Shown here in pieces: positions 22,141 through 31,567 of a stretch of 64,000 nt of DNA (the stretch's first letter is position 1; each line of letters begins with the position of its first letter). Position numbers and translations under genes: made by a program. Below the pieces are notes generated by a model. The model was given only the letters and a program-made list of their open reading frames with translations, made no database searches and was not told where the DNA came from. Origin of the DNA: Parvularcula sp. LCG005 (GTDB lineage: Bacteria; Pseudomonadota; Alphaproteobacteria; Caulobacterales; Parvularculaceae). Location: assembly GCF_032930845.1 (NCBI RefSeq), contig NZ_CP136758.1, positions 852,501-916,500 of the forward strand, given 5' to 3'.

Positions 22141-23994
22141 ATGACATCAGCACGCAAGCGGATATTGGCCGCGTTTTCGGTCGTCATTGGCGCGGTCGCC
22201 CAGGCCGCTGCCGCAGATCCGTTGATCGTGAATGCGGACAGTCGCGATGGTCAGTCGCTGGACGGCGAATGGACCTATTCGGTCGATCCCTATCGGGACG
22301 GTCTTGCCGGGTTCCATGGCGGCCCGGTTGGCCAGGGCTATGCGCGCTTCGACCCGCGGGACGTGGATGCCTACACTAGGGAAAATCCGTCGGCATTGTT
22401 TGAATATGACATGCGCAAGGCGGACAAGGTCGATTTGCCATCTTCCTGGATCAATCACGCACCGGAAATGCGCCACTACCAGGGTCTTGTCTGGTACCAG
22501 AAAATCTTCACACCTACGATCAAGAAGGGCGAACGCAGCTTTGTCCGTCTCGGCGCTGCCAATTACCGCAGCTATGTCTATCTGAACGGCACCAAGCTGG
22601 GTGAGCATGAGGGCGGGTTCACCCCGTTCCTGTTTGAGGTGACGGACCATCTCAAGCCCGGTGAGAATGTGCTGAGCGTGGGTGTCGATTCCGTGCGGGA
22701 TGAAACGAGCGTGCCGCCGCCCGTCACCGACTGGGAAACCTATGGCGGCATCACCCGGTCCGTGAAGCTTATCCAACTGCCGGAAACATTCGTTGACGAC
22801 GTCTTTGCGCGCCTGACCGACGCCGACACCATGGCGTTCGACGTGCAGCTGGACGGGCCGAAAGCCGCCGGTCAGAAAATTCAGGTTTCGATCCCGGCCC
22901 TGAATGTCTCACTGTCGGGCAAGGCTGATGCGGAGGGGCACTGGTCCACCACGACAAACGTGCCTGCCGCGCTTGAAAAATGGTCACCGGACAATCCATC
23001 GCTCTATGACATCAAAGTCCAGAGCGGCAAGGATAGCGTCGAGGATCGGGTCGGCTTCCGAACGATTGCCGTGGACGGCACCGACATCCTCTTGAACGGC
23101 GAGAAGATCTTCCTGCGTGGTATTTCCATGCATGAAGAAGAAATGGGACCCGATCCCTCGCGCATCATGACGGAGGAGGCGGTGCGGGCGCTGTTCACAG
23201 AGATCAAGGATGGCCTGAACGGCAATTTCGTCCGTCTGGCCCATTATCCGCATGCCGAACTGACAACACGCCTGGCCGATGAAATGGGCCTGCTCGTCTG
23301 GTCAGAAATCCCCGTCTATTGGCGCATCGACTGGACCAATGAGGAAACGCTTGATGCCGCTCTGGCGATGCAGCAGGAAAACATCCTGCGTGACCGCAAC
23401 CGGGCATCAATCGTCCTGTGGAGTATCGGCAACGAAACGCCGCTGTCGGACGCGCGCAACCGGTTCATGATGACCCTGGCCGATGCAGTTCGGGCGCTCG
23501 ACCCGACGCGTCTCGTCACGGCCGCGCTACTGACCGAAACAAAATCAGAGGACGGTGTGCTGACGGCTCATGTCGATGATCCGCTGTCGGACAGTCTCGA
23601 TGTGTTGTCGGTGAATACCTATAATGGCTGGTACGGCTCTGTCCCGCTCGCCGATGTCAGCGAAGTTCGCTGGCGCTCAGATCACGACAAGCCGATGATC
23701 TTTTCCGAGCTGGGGGCAGGGGCGCAAAAGGGCTTTGCGGACCCCGACCTCATGCGGAAATTCTCAGAGGACTATCAGGCTGAGTACTACCGCGAGACCC
23801 TTGAGATGGCCGACCATGTCCCGTTCCTGGCAGGCCTCTCACCATGGATCCTGAAGGACTTCCGGTCACCGCGTCGTCAGCACCCGGTCTATCAGAATGG
23901 CTGGAACCGCAAGGGACTAATCTCCGAGACCGGCGAACGAAAAGAAGCCTTTGACGTTCTGTCCGACTACTACGCGGGCCGGGCCGAACGCTGA
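22141..23994 (+). CDS. Secreted GH2 beta-glycosidase (beta-glucuronidase/beta-galactosidase type)
   Basis: A 617-residue protein from ATG 22141, 8 nt after AAGGGAG (the ATG at 22135 is too close to that site). A signal peptide (AFSVVIGAVAQAAA) is followed by the GH2 sugar-binding domain, Ig-like domain and TIM barrel. The acid/base Glu is in WSIGNETP and the nucleophile Glu probably in FSELGAG; FVRLAHYPHAE is also typical. It could cleave beta-glucuronides, beta-galactosides or related links; sequence alone does not decide. A strong terminator follows. Confidence 0.9.
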   Translation: MTSARKRILAAFSVVIGAVAQAAAADPLIVNADSRDGQSLDGEWTYSVDPYRDGLAGFHGGPVGQGYARFDPRDVDAYTRENPSALFEYDMRKADKVDLPSSWINHAPEMRHYQGLVWYQKIFTPTIKKGERSFVRLGAANYRSYVYLNGTKLGEHEGGFTPFLFEVTDHLKPGENVLSVGVDSVRDETSVPPPVTDWETYGGITRSVKLIQLPETFVDDVFARLTDADTMAFDVQLDGPKAAGQKIQVSIPALNVSLSGKADAEGHWSTTTNVPAALEKWSPDNPSLYDIKVQSGKDSVEDRVGFRTIAVDGTDILLNGEKIFLRGISMHEEEMGPDPSRIMTEEAVRALFTEIKDGLNGNFVRLAHYPHAELTTRLADEMGLLVWSEIPVYWRIDWTNEETLDAALAMQQENILRDRNRASIVLWSIGNETPLSDARNRFMMTLADAVRALDPTRLVTAALLTETKSEDGVLTAHVDDPLSDSLDVLSVNTYNGWYGSVPLADVSEVRWRSDHDKPMIFSELGAGAQKGFADPDLMRKFSEDYQAEYYRETLEMADHVPFLAGLSPWILKDFRSPRRQHPVYQNGWNRKGLISETGERKEAFDVLSDYYAGRAER

Positions 23995-23995
23995 C

Positions 23996-24030
23996 AAAAA
24001 AAAGGCGGGCTCAATGGCCCGCCTTTTTTC
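23996..24030. terminator. Bidirectional terminator between GH2 gene and cobS
   Basis: GGCGGGC (24004-24010), loop TCAATG, GCCCGCC (24017-24023), with an A-run on the left and TTTTTT on the right. It serves the + gene and could also stop cobS transcription from the other side. Confidence 0.92.
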
Positions 24031-24046
24031 TTGGAACTGATTTCGG

Positions 24047-25036
24047 TCAGGCGATGTCGAGAAGGTGCGCGGCCTCAGGCAAATCCTCGCCAAAGGCGCG
24101 CTGGTAGAACTCGGCCACAAGCGGGCGTTCAAGCTCATCGCATTTGTTCAGGAACGTGACCCGGAACGCATAGCCCACATCACGGAAAATTTCCGCATTC
24201 TGCGCCCAGGCGATCACGGTACGCGGCGACATCACCGTGGAGATATCGCCGTTCATCAGCGCATTACGCGTCATGTCCGCGACGCGGACCATGGCATCGA
24301 GGGTCTTGCGGCCAGCCTCATCCTGATAGGCGGGCAGTTTGGCCGCGACGATCTCGGTTTCCTCGTCATGGGCGAGATAGTTCAGTGTCGTGACAATCGA
24401 CCAGCGGTCCATCTGACCCTGGTTGATCTGCTGGGTGCCGTGGTAGAGGCCGGTCGTGTCGCCAAGGCCGATCGTGTTAGTGGTCGCGAACAGGCGGAAC
24501 CATGGGTTGGGGCTGAGCACCTTGTTCTGGTCGAGAAGGGTGAGGCGGCCTTCGGATTCCAGCACGCGCTGGATCACGAACATCACATCGGGACGGCCTG
24601 CATCATATTCATCGAACACAAGTGCGACGGGGCGCTGGAACGCCCAAGGCAGAATACCTTCCTTGAAGGCCGTGATCTGCTTTCCGTCCTCGACCACGAT
24701 GGCGTCCTTGCCGATCAGGTCGATCCGGCTGACATGGCTGTCGAGGTTGATCCGTACACACGGCCAGTTGAGGCGCGCCGCTACCTGCTCAATATGGGTC
24801 GACTTGCCCGTGCCGTGATAGCCCTGAACCATGACGCGGCGGTTAAACGAGAAGCCGGCCAGAATGGCGAGCGTCGTCTGCGGGTCGAAGCGATAGGTGT
24901 CGTCAATCGCCGGGACATATTCATTGGATGTCGAGAAGGCCGGCACCGTCATGTCGAACGGCAGTCCGAACACCTCTTTCGCCGACACCGTGGTGTCCGG
25001 CATCTCAAGAAAGACTGATTCCGCGTCAGTGCTCAT
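24047..25036 (-). CDS. cobS: Cobaltochelatase AAA+ subunit CobS
   Basis: A 329-residue AAA+ ATPase of the aerobic cobalamin pathway, acting with CobN and CobT to insert cobalt into hydrogenobyrinate diamide. The N terminus has the CobS-specific [16 protein letters not shown]. The ATPase has Walker A GYHGTGKS, Walker B ALVFDEYD and the sensor segment [12 protein letters not shown]. No cobT or cobN is next to it: upstream is an M28 peptidase and downstream the GH2 gene, so the subunit genes are dispersed here. Confidence 0.93.
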   Translation of the reverse strand: MSTDAESVFLEMPDTTVSAKEVFGLPFDMTVPAFSTSNEYVPAIDDTYRFDPQTTLAILAGFSFNRRVMVQGYHGTGKSTHIEQVAARLNWPCVRINLDSHVSRIDLIGKDAIVVEDGKQITAFKEGILPWAFQRPVALVFDEYDAGRPDVMFVIQRVLESEGRLTLLDQNKVLSPNPWFRLFATTNTIGLGDTTGLYHGTQQINQGQMDRWSIVTTLNYLAHDEETEIVAAKLPAYQDEAGRKTLDAMVRVADMTRNALMNGDISTVMSPRTVIAWAQNAEIFRDVGYAFRVTFLNKCDELERPLVAEFYQRAFGEDLPEAAHLLDIA

Positions 25037-25151
25037 GACGTATCCCTGGCTGAAAATGAAGGTCCACCGCTAGCGGACCTCGACGGCGCGTTCAACCCGG
25101 CCCCGGTCCAGCGGGGATGTGGCCACACGTGGTGCCATGTCGCATGAAAAG

Positions 25152-25177
25152 AAAAGGGGCGGATCGACCGCCCCTTT
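25152..25177 (-). terminator. Terminator after the M28 peptidase gene
   Basis: GGGGCGG (25156-25162), loop ATCGA, CCGCCCC (25168-25174). In the minus direction it is followed by TTTTCTTTTC, so it ends the peptidase transcript. Confidence 0.88.
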
Positions 25178-25183
25178 ATCGTC

Positions 25184-26929
25184 CTATCGGTCGGCCATCT
25201 GCTCGTCCCGCAGGGCGCGGAACTCATTGCCGTCATACCAGGTCGGCCAGTCCTCGGAATAGGCGAGGGTCTTGCCCACATCGCGCATGATCGAGAAAGT
25301 CTCGACCAGGCCGCGCATATCCCAGCTCTCGTCATATTCGTCGGCCGGCTTGTGATAGCGGTTGGCGGTGTACTCTTCGTCCCACGCCCGGCCGGCCTCT
25401 TCGCCGCCTTCAATCTTGTCGATACCGACATCAAGATACAGCATCGGCACGCCTTTCTTGGCGAGGCTGATATGGTCCGAGCGGTAGAAATAGCCCTTTT
25501 CCGGTGACGCATCGGGGCGCAGATATTTGCCGTCCGCTTCAGCAACGGTCTTCAGAATGTCTTCGAGTTCCGAGGCGCCATAGCCGACCACGATCAGATC
25601 CTTTGCCGGGCCTGACGGGGCGACCGCGTCCATGTTGATACCGCCAACGATGTTCTTGAACGGCACCAGTGGCGTTTCGCCAAAATAGGCCGAGCCCAGA
25701 AGGCCCGATTCTTCCGCTGTCACGGCAAGGAACAGGATGGAGCGCTCTGGCGGCACGGCCGCATTGGCAAAGCTCTCCGCAATCCCGAGAAGACCTGCGG
25801 TCCCGGTGGCATTGTCGACGGCACCGTTGTGGATCGTGTCCTTGGTGTCGCCGCCGACGGCTGCGAATGTCTTACCGAGATGGTCCCAATGGGCCATATA
25901 GAGCACGTAATCGTCCGGGTGCTTCGTTCCCACCAGCTTGCCCGCGACATTGGCGGACTCACTGCGGTTGATTGCATTCTTCATCGTCGCGGTGGCGCTG
26001 AAACCGGTCAGCGGCATGGGCGTGAAGTCCGGCGACAGGGCCGCTTGTTTGGCCTCGGCATAGTCCAGTCCGGCGTCTTCAAAGATGGCTTCGGCCACGT
26101 CCTTGGTGATCCAGCCTTCAAGCGGAATGCGGCTCGCGCCTTCATCGGGGCGTTCAAGGTCAAGCTGTGGCCCGGACCATGAGCCTTCCACGACGCCCCA
26201 GCCATAGGCCGCAGGGTCGGTCTCATGAATGACGAGTGCCGCGGCCGCGCCCTGGCGGGCTGCTTCTTCATATTTGTACGTCCACCGACCATAATAGGTC
26301 ATGGAACGACCATTGAAGAGCTCATCTTCGAGATAGAAGCCCGGGTCATTGACGAGCATGACGACGGTCTTGCCCTCGACATCGAGGCCCTCATAGTCAT
26401 TCCAGCCATATTCCGGCGCCACAACGCCAAAGCCAACGAACACAAGTTCGCTGTCCTCGATGCTGATGTCCTGCTTGACCTGCTTGGACCAATAGACCGC
26501 ATCCTGACGATAGGTCAGTGGCCAGGTGCTGCCGTCGGGCTTGGTCAGGCTGAGCGAGGATTGCTGCGGGATCATCGTCTGTTCGACGAGGCCCACAGGC
26601 TGCTCATAGCTGTCGCCATTGGCAGGCTCGAGGCCGATGCGCTTCATCTCGGCGATCAAATATTCGCGCGTTTTTTTGCCGCCCTTGGTGGCTGGCGCGC
26701 GGCCTTCAAACTCGTCAGAGGCCAGGACGGAGAGGTGCTCGCGCAGGCCCGCTTCCTCGATGGCTGGCAGGGCAATGCCGTCTGGTCCCACATCGGACAT
26801 TGTTGCCGCGTCGCTGCGGGCCGTCGCCGAATCAGGCGTTGCCGCATCGGTGGCTGTCGTGGCGGGGTCGTCCTCGGCGGCGCAGGCCACCATGAGCAGG
26901 GCAAGGGCCGGTGTTAGGTACCGTATCAT
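25184..26929 (-). CDS. M28-family zinc aminopeptidase, lipoprotein
   Basis: A 581-residue exported peptidase. ATG 26929 has AGGAGG 5 nt before it; the frame upstream is unsupported. The N terminus (MIRYLTPALALLMVAC) is a lipoprotein signal with lipid-attachment Cys16, followed by a Thr/Asp-rich linker. A PA-like insert (about 180-320) precedes the M28 domain. The two-zinc ligands and catalytic Glu are visible: AHWDHLG, GAVDNATGTAGL, AVTAEESGLLGS, NMDAV and SDHISLAKKG. It probably digests peptides in the periplasm or at the cell surface. Confidence 0.92.
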   Translation of the reverse strand: MIRYLTPALALLMVACAAEDDPATTATDAATPDSATARSDAATMSDVGPDGIALPAIEEAGLREHLSVLASDEFEGRAPATKGGKKTREYLIAEMKRIGLEPANGDSYEQPVGLVEQTMIPQQSSLSLTKPDGSTWPLTYRQDAVYWSKQVKQDISIEDSELVFVGFGVVAPEYGWNDYEGLDVEGKTVVMLVNDPGFYLEDELFNGRSMTYYGRWTYKYEEAARQGAAAALVIHETDPAAYGWGVVEGSWSGPQLDLERPDEGASRIPLEGWITKDVAEAIFEDAGLDYAEAKQAALSPDFTPMPLTGFSATATMKNAINRSESANVAGKLVGTKHPDDYVLYMAHWDHLGKTFAAVGGDTKDTIHNGAVDNATGTAGLLGIAESFANAAVPPERSILFLAVTAEESGLLGSAYFGETPLVPFKNIVGGINMDAVAPSGPAKDLIVVGYGASELEDILKTVAEADGKYLRPDASPEKGYFYRSDHISLAKKGVPMLYLDVGIDKIEGGEEAGRAWDEEYTANRYHKPADEYDESWDMRGLVETFSIMRDVGKTLAYSEDWPTWYDGNEFRALRDEQMADR

Positions 26930-27008
26930 TGGGCCTCCTGAGGCATGGCAAGGTTTATTGCGGCTGAAACTAGGGGAAGCTGGCAGCCTCGACAACCGAC
27001 CCGTTGGG

Positions 27009-27476
27009 TCAGCCGACAGCGACACTGCCGGGCATGGGATCAGGCAGCCTGAACAGTTGACCGGTCACCCCCGTGCAGTCGGCGACAAAAGCGACGGTCC
27101 GGGCGGTATCGTCCCACAGATCGGGCGTCGCGCCACGCAGGCAGATCGCGCAGGCGCGGACGTGGTAGGCCAGTTCCACGGCCAGATAGGCAATCATGGT
27201 CTGAACCTGCTCGGCCTCATAGCGGGCGGCATGGCGCTCGGCATCGGCGTCGCCAAGGTGAATGATGGTCAGGGTAATGTCGGCCGTCTGACCGCGAAAA
27301 CGCTCTTTCCATTCGGTGATCAGCGCTTCGTCTGGCACGCGGTCGATCAGGATGACGTGGTGATCGGCGGCTTCAGTCACCTCGTTGCCCTGCCGGGTCA
27401 GCGCATCGATCAGCGCCTGGCCGTCACAGGCGCCAAGGGCGGTGACGGCAAAACGCGCTGATGATGTCGTACTCAC
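27009..27476 (-). CDS. Hypothetical protein, possibly a degenerate SDR-fold enzyme
   Basis: A 155-residue product starting with GTG at 27476 that overlaps the stop of the exchanger gene upstream (GTGA), so it is probably translated. The stretch QTMIAYLAVELAYHVRACAI looks like the helix after the catalytic YxxxK of short-chain dehydrogenases (usual form LTRxLAxELAPxxIRVNAI). However, no TGxxxGIG cofactor motif and no YxxxK are present. It may be a decayed or repurposed SDR; a Rossmann-like fold is only a guess. Its job is unknown. Confidence 0.6.
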   Translation of the reverse strand: MSTTSSARFAVTALGACDGQALIDALTRQGNEVTEAADHHVILIDRVPDEALITEWKERFRGQTADITLTIIHLGDADAERHAARYEAEQVQTMIAYLAVELAYHVRACAICLRGATPDLWDDTARTVAFVADCTGVTGQLFRLPDPMPGSVAVG

Positions 27477-28450
27477 AGGGCGGGTCCGCCGGCGCTCATA
27501 CCGGTGAAGATTATATAGCCCACATAGAGGATGGCGAACACAGCCCCGAGCGCGCGGCTGATCTTGCTCTTGGCGAAGATCATGAGGGCGAGGACGACGG
27601 CCGATGCGGCCATGACGGGGACGTCGATTGTCCGCGTGGCTTCGCCAAATGTGGTCTGACCCACAAGGCCGGTGGCCCCGCCGACAAACAGGATATTGAA
27701 GATGTTGGAGCCCACGACATTGCCCACTGCGACTTCCGCTTCGCGTTTCATGGCGGCGGCCCAGACGGTCGCGAGTTCAGGCAGGGACGTGCCAAAGGCA
27801 ACAATGGTGAGGCCGATGATCTCCTCGCGCACATTGAGCTCGCGGGCGAGGTCGGCCCCGTGGGTGACGAGGAAATGCGCGCCGAGCGGCAGGCCGATCA
27901 GGCCCGCAACCAGAAACAGGATGGTCTTGCCGGTCCCCCCGGAACTGCCGCCCGCGATCTCTTCGACTTCTTCGAGAAGCGCGGGGTCGGGTTTGCCGGA
28001 AGCCATGGCAGTAATCGCAATATAGGCGATATAGACGGCGATGGCGGCGAGCATGAGCACGCCCATGGTCGTGTCGAGAATGCCGTGCTGATAGACCACG
28101 AAGGCGAAAAGGCCGGTGGCGATGAGCATGACGGCGGCGTGCCGCTTCAGCCCTGACCAGTCCAGCGAAATGGCCGCGAACATGGCGGGCAGGCCGAGGA
28201 CCAGCAGGATGTTGGCGATATTGGAGCCAACAATATTGCCGATCGCGATGCCATTATTGCCGTTGAGCACGGCCTGGATCGATACCACGAGCTCTGGTGC
28301 TGATGTGCCAAAGGCGACAATCGTCAGGCCGATGACGAGGACGGGTATGCCGAGCATGCTGGCAAGGCCGACGGCCCCGCGCACGAGGGCGTCCCCGGCG
28401 GCCAGCAGAATGACCAGTCCCAGAACGACAAAAGCGAGATCAAAGACCAT
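27473..28450 (-). CDS. Calcium/sodium antiporter (CaCA family, YrbG-like)
   Basis: A 325-residue membrane protein with the duplicated alpha-repeat structure of cation/Ca2+ exchangers. Repeat 1 has AFGTSAPELVVSIQA...GNIVGSNIANI; repeat 2 has AFGTSLPELATVWAA...GNVVGSNIFNI. About ten transmembrane helices are visible. It exchanges sodium for calcium across the inner membrane. It is translationally coupled to the small hypothetical gene downstream. Confidence 0.93.
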   Translation of the reverse strand: MVFDLAFVVLGLVILLAAGDALVRGAVGLASMLGIPVLVIGLTIVAFGTSAPELVVSIQAVLNGNNGIAIGNIVGSNIANILLVLGLPAMFAAISLDWSGLKRHAAVMLIATGLFAFVVYQHGILDTTMGVLMLAAIAVYIAYIAITAMASGKPDPALLEEVEEIAGGSSGGTGKTILFLVAGLIGLPLGAHFLVTHGADLARELNVREEIIGLTIVAFGTSLPELATVWAAAMKREAEVAVGNVVGSNIFNILFVGGATGLVGQTTFGEATRTIDVPVMAASAVVLALMIFAKSKISRALGAVFAILYVGYIIFTGMSAGGPAL

Positions 28451-28532
28451 TGGCGCGAGCGACCTCTTCGGTAAGGGGGCAGATAGAGATGGTCAGGACC
28501 GCCGCGACATCGCGCGGCAGGACAGCCTCGGT

Positions 28533-28622
28533 TCAGTCGAACCGGCCCTTTTCGAGACGGTTCAGGACGAACAGCGCCACAACGAAGCCGATAATCGTCA
28601 GAAGAGGGATATAGCCGGCCAT
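28533..28622 (-). CDS. 29-residue single-helix membrane peptide
   Basis: ATG at 28622 is preceded by AGGA at 8 nt. The product has one hydrophobic helix (LLTIIGFVVALFVLN) and a charged end RLEKGRFD. Tiny proteins with this plan, a helix followed by N-x-x-E-x-G-R-x-D, occur in other alphaproteobacterial genomes as far as I recall, without known function. It lies 82 nt upstream of the exchanger gene and could be cotranscribed. Confidence 0.5.
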   Translation of the reverse strand: MAGYIPLLTIIGFVVALFVLNRLEKGRFD

Positions 28623-28785
28623 GTAAGATCCTCGCACAAATTGGTTCTGCCCCCCTATATAGGGTGCTTCGCGTTTCGTCACCCGTTGAGATGACCTTTC
28701 CGGACACCGCACTATCATCTTGGGTTGCTGCAGTGCGATACGGCGCGTAAGCGCGGCGATTCAGTGAGACGCCAAAGGAGCAGGC

Positions 28786-29562
28786 ATGGCTTACGAGATG
28801 ATCGACACCCGGACGGAAGAACGGGTTCACATCATAACGCTTTCCCGGCCAGAGGCGCTGAACGCCCTCAACCGCCAGATGATGGACGAGCTGACATCAG
28901 CCCTGGTGAAGGCCGATGCGGAGCCCACGATCTCCGTGATTGTCATTACCGGGTCAGAGCGCGCCTTCGCGGCCGGCGCCGACATCAAGGAAATGAGCGA
29001 GAAGACCTCCGCCGATGCCTATGTCGAGGACTTCATCACCAAGAACTGGGAGCAGGCCACCAAGGTCCGCAAACCCATTATTGCCGCTGTGGCGGGCTAT
29101 GCCCTGGGCGGCGGCTGCGAGCTGGCCATGATGTGTGATTTCATCATCGCCGCTGACAACGCCAAGTTCGGTCAGCCGGAGATCACGATCGGTGCCGTAC
29201 CGGGCGCTGGGGGGACCCAACGCCTGACCCGCGCCATCGGCAAGGCCAAGGCCATGGAAATGTGCCTGACCGGTCGCATGATGACGGCGGAAGAAGCCGA
29301 GCGCAGCGGGCTTGTCGCGCGCGTGGTGCCCGCGTCAGATCTGATGACCTCAACGCTTCAGGTAGCAGGCAAAATCGCTGAATTTTCAAAGCCTGTCGCC
29401 ATGATGGTCAAGGAATGCGTGAACCGCTCGTTCGAGACCAGCCTGTCTGAGGGCGTGCTGTTTGAAAGACGCGCGTTCCAGAGTATCTTTGCGCTGGAAG
29501 ATCAGAAAGAAGGCATGCGCGCCTTTGTTGAGAAGCGGCAGCCAATCTTCAAGCACAAGTAA
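28786..29562 (+). CDS. Enoyl-CoA hydratase (crotonase family)
   Basis: A 258-residue crotonase. The oxyanion-hole segments are present: [15 protein letters not shown] and [18 protein letters not shown]. The two catalytic glutamates are in CELAMM (start of the active-site helix) and [18 protein letters not shown]. It hydrates trans-2-enoyl-CoA in beta-oxidation. The ATG follows AAAGGAGCAGGC. It stands alone, without thiolase or dehydrogenase genes next to it. Confidence 0.94.
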   Translation: MAYEMIDTRTEERVHIITLSRPEALNALNRQMMDELTSALVKADAEPTISVIVITGSERAFAAGADIKEMSEKTSADAYVEDFITKNWEQATKVRKPIIAAVAGYALGGGCELAMMCDFIIAADNAKFGQPEITIGAVPGAGGTQRLTRAIGKAKAMEMCLTGRMMTAEEAERSGLVARVVPASDLMTSTLQVAGKIAEFSKPVAMMVKECVNRSFETSLSEGVLFERRAFQSIFALEDQKEGMRAFVEKRQPIFKHK

Positions 29563-29599
29563 ATGATCCAGCACTCCGGACGAGAGGCCGACAATCGCC

Positions 29600-31510
29600 A
29601 TGCATGACGGCCAGCCCGTGACTGAGACCCTCCTTCTCGCCATCGCTCTGATCGGCGTGCTCGGCGTTGGCGCCCAATGGATGGCGTGGCGGTTCAACCT
29701 GCCAGGCATCGTGCTGATGTCGATTGCCGGCCTGCTGGCTGGCCCCGTGTTTCACATCCTTCAGCCTGAAGCGACTTTCGGCGAGTTCTACCGGACAATC
29801 ATCTCGGTGGCGGTGGCGGTCATCCTGTTTGAGGGGGGACTGCAGCTTAAATTCAGGGAGCTGAAAGGCCTTGGCCGCGGTGTCGTCCAGTTGTGTTTTG
29901 TCGGCGGGCCCATCGCCTGGGTGCTCGGCGCGATGGCGGCGCATCACATTGCAGGGCTGAGCTGGCCGACCGCGATTGTCTTCGGCGGGATCATGATTGT
30001 GACCGGTCCGACGGTCATCATGCCGCTTCTGCGGCAAGCGAAGCTGACATCCCGTCCATCGGCGCTGCTGAAGTGGGAAGGCATCATCAATGACCCGGTC
30101 GGCGCGCTGGCTGCCGTCATCGTCTACGAATATCTACACACTCGGAACATCTCGAACCTGACGGATTTTCAGGTCTTCGGCAGTCTGATCATCGGGACCA
30201 TTCTCTGCGTCCTGTGGGGCGTGCTGGTGGGCTGGCTGATGGCGGTCGTGTTCCGCCGCGGCTGGGTACCGGAATATCTCAAATCGCCGGTTCTGTTGAC
30301 CACCGTGCTTGGCACCTTTGCCCTGGCCAATGTCATTCAGGAAGAGGGCGGCCTGCTGGCCGTCACGGCGATGGGCGTGACCATGGCCAATGTGAAGATG
30401 CCCAGTATCAACCAGTTGCGGCACTTCAAGGAAAACATCGCCATTCTGTTCGTCGCAGGGGTGTTCGTCATTCTGACCGCGAACCTGTCGTGGGAGACGC
30501 TGGGCCAGCTTGATGGCCGCGCCATTCTGTTCGTGGCGGTGATGCTGTTCGTGGTCCGGCCCGTCAGTGTCATTTTCTCGACCATCGGTACCGATCTGAA
30601 ATGGCCTGAACGCCTGATGCTGGCGTGGATTGCGCCGCGCGGGATCGTGGCCGTTGCGGTGTCCGGCCTGTTCGCAGGCCTGATGGCAGCGGACGGCGTG
30701 GAGGATGGCATGCTGATGGTGCCGCTGGCCTTTGCGATGGTTTTCGCGACCGTGATCCTGCACGGCTTCACGATTGCGCCGCTGGGACGGATGCTCGGCC
30801 TCGCATCGACCCTGCCGCCGGGTGTGCTGATTGTCGGGGCATCGCCCTGGTCCATTGAACTGGCCAAGCGGATCCGTGAATTCGACATTCCTGTGCTTGT
30901 CGCGGACCCCAGCTTCCGGCGCCTGCGCAGCGCACGCCAGGCCGGTCTCGATACCTTCTATGGTGAGATCCTGTCGGAAGTCAGTGAGCACCATATCGAG
31001 TTCTCACGCTTTGGGTACCTGCTCGCGCTTGGCGGAAACGAGGCGCATAACGCACTTGTCTGTACAGACCTTGCGCCCGAAATGGACCGCGCCAAGACCT
31101 ATCAGCTGACCGCCCAACGCCGTGATGAGAGCCGGACGACCGTCTCTTATTCCCTGCGCGGTCGCAGTTTCCTCAGCGTGGAGATCAGCCTTGATGAACT
31201 TCTGCGTCGCCATTGGGCGGGGTGGGCCTTCCAGTTCACGAAGCTGTCGGAGGAATTTACCGTCGAGAAGTACAATGAGGGCCTCCCTGACGATGCCATG
31301 CTCGTGATGGCCCTGCGCAAGGGCGTGCTCGTCTTCGACACCGAGGAATCACCGCTGGAACCGCAGAACGGGGATCGCGTCCTCGCCTATGTGCCGCCGG
31401 CAGAGCGCAAGCCGGTTCAGCCGGAGACGGAGGTCGAGATGAGCCGGTCGAAAGAGGCTGAGGAGCTCGAGGCGCGCAAACAGGCCGCCATCGATAAAGT
31501 CTCGCCTTAA
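29600..31510 (+). CDS. CPA1-family Na+/H+ antiporter with C-terminal TrkA-type domains
   Basis: A 636-residue protein. The first about 400 residues form 12-13 transmembrane segments of a cation/proton antiporter, with the ion-binding Asn-Asp pair in WEGIINDPVGALAA and an inner repeat GGIMIVTGPTV. The cytosolic part has a Rossmann-like TrkA-N segment (LIVGASPWSIELAKRI) and a possible TrkA-C (about 540-600), ending in a charged tail. It exchanges Na+ or K+ for protons, with nucleotide- or ion-dependent gating likely. The stop TAA is part of a CtrA-type box for the gene after it. Confidence 0.9.
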   Translation: MHDGQPVTETLLLAIALIGVLGVGAQWMAWRFNLPGIVLMSIAGLLAGPVFHILQPEATFGEFYRTIISVAVAVILFEGGLQLKFRELKGLGRGVVQLCFVGGPIAWVLGAMAAHHIAGLSWPTAIVFGGIMIVTGPTVIMPLLRQAKLTSRPSALLKWEGIINDPVGALAAVIVYEYLHTRNISNLTDFQVFGSLIIGTILCVLWGVLVGWLMAVVFRRGWVPEYLKSPVLLTTVLGTFALANVIQEEGGLLAVTAMGVTMANVKMPSINQLRHFKENIAILFVAGVFVILTANLSWETLGQLDGRAILFVAVMLFVVRPVSVIFSTIGTDLKWPERLMLAWIAPRGIVAVAVSGLFAGLMAADGVEDGMLMVPLAFAMVFATVILHGFTIAPLGRMLGLASTLPPGVLIVGASPWSIELAKRIREFDIPVLVADPSFRRLRSARQAGLDTFYGEILSEVSEHHIEFSRFGYLLALGGNEAHNALVCTDLAPEMDRAKTYQLTAQRRDESRTTVSYSLRGRSFLSVEISLDELLRRHWAGWAFQFTKLSEEFTVEKYNEGLPDDAMLVMALRKGVLVFDTEESPLEPQNGDRVLAYVPPAERKPVQPETEVEMSRSKEAEELEARKQAAIDKVSP

Positions 31511-31521
31511 CTCCCGCTTAA
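31507..31521. promoter_or_regulatory. CtrA-type box upstream of the histidine kinase gene
   Basis: TTAA-CTCCCGC-TTAA with the exact 7-nt spacer of full CtrA sites, continuing CC after the second half (TTAACC). It starts on the antiporter stop codon and ends 46 nt before the kinase ATG. Confidence 0.65.
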
Positions 31522-31567
31522 CCAACATGGCTGATACCTTAATGACGCGGTTGTTAGGGTCACGGCG

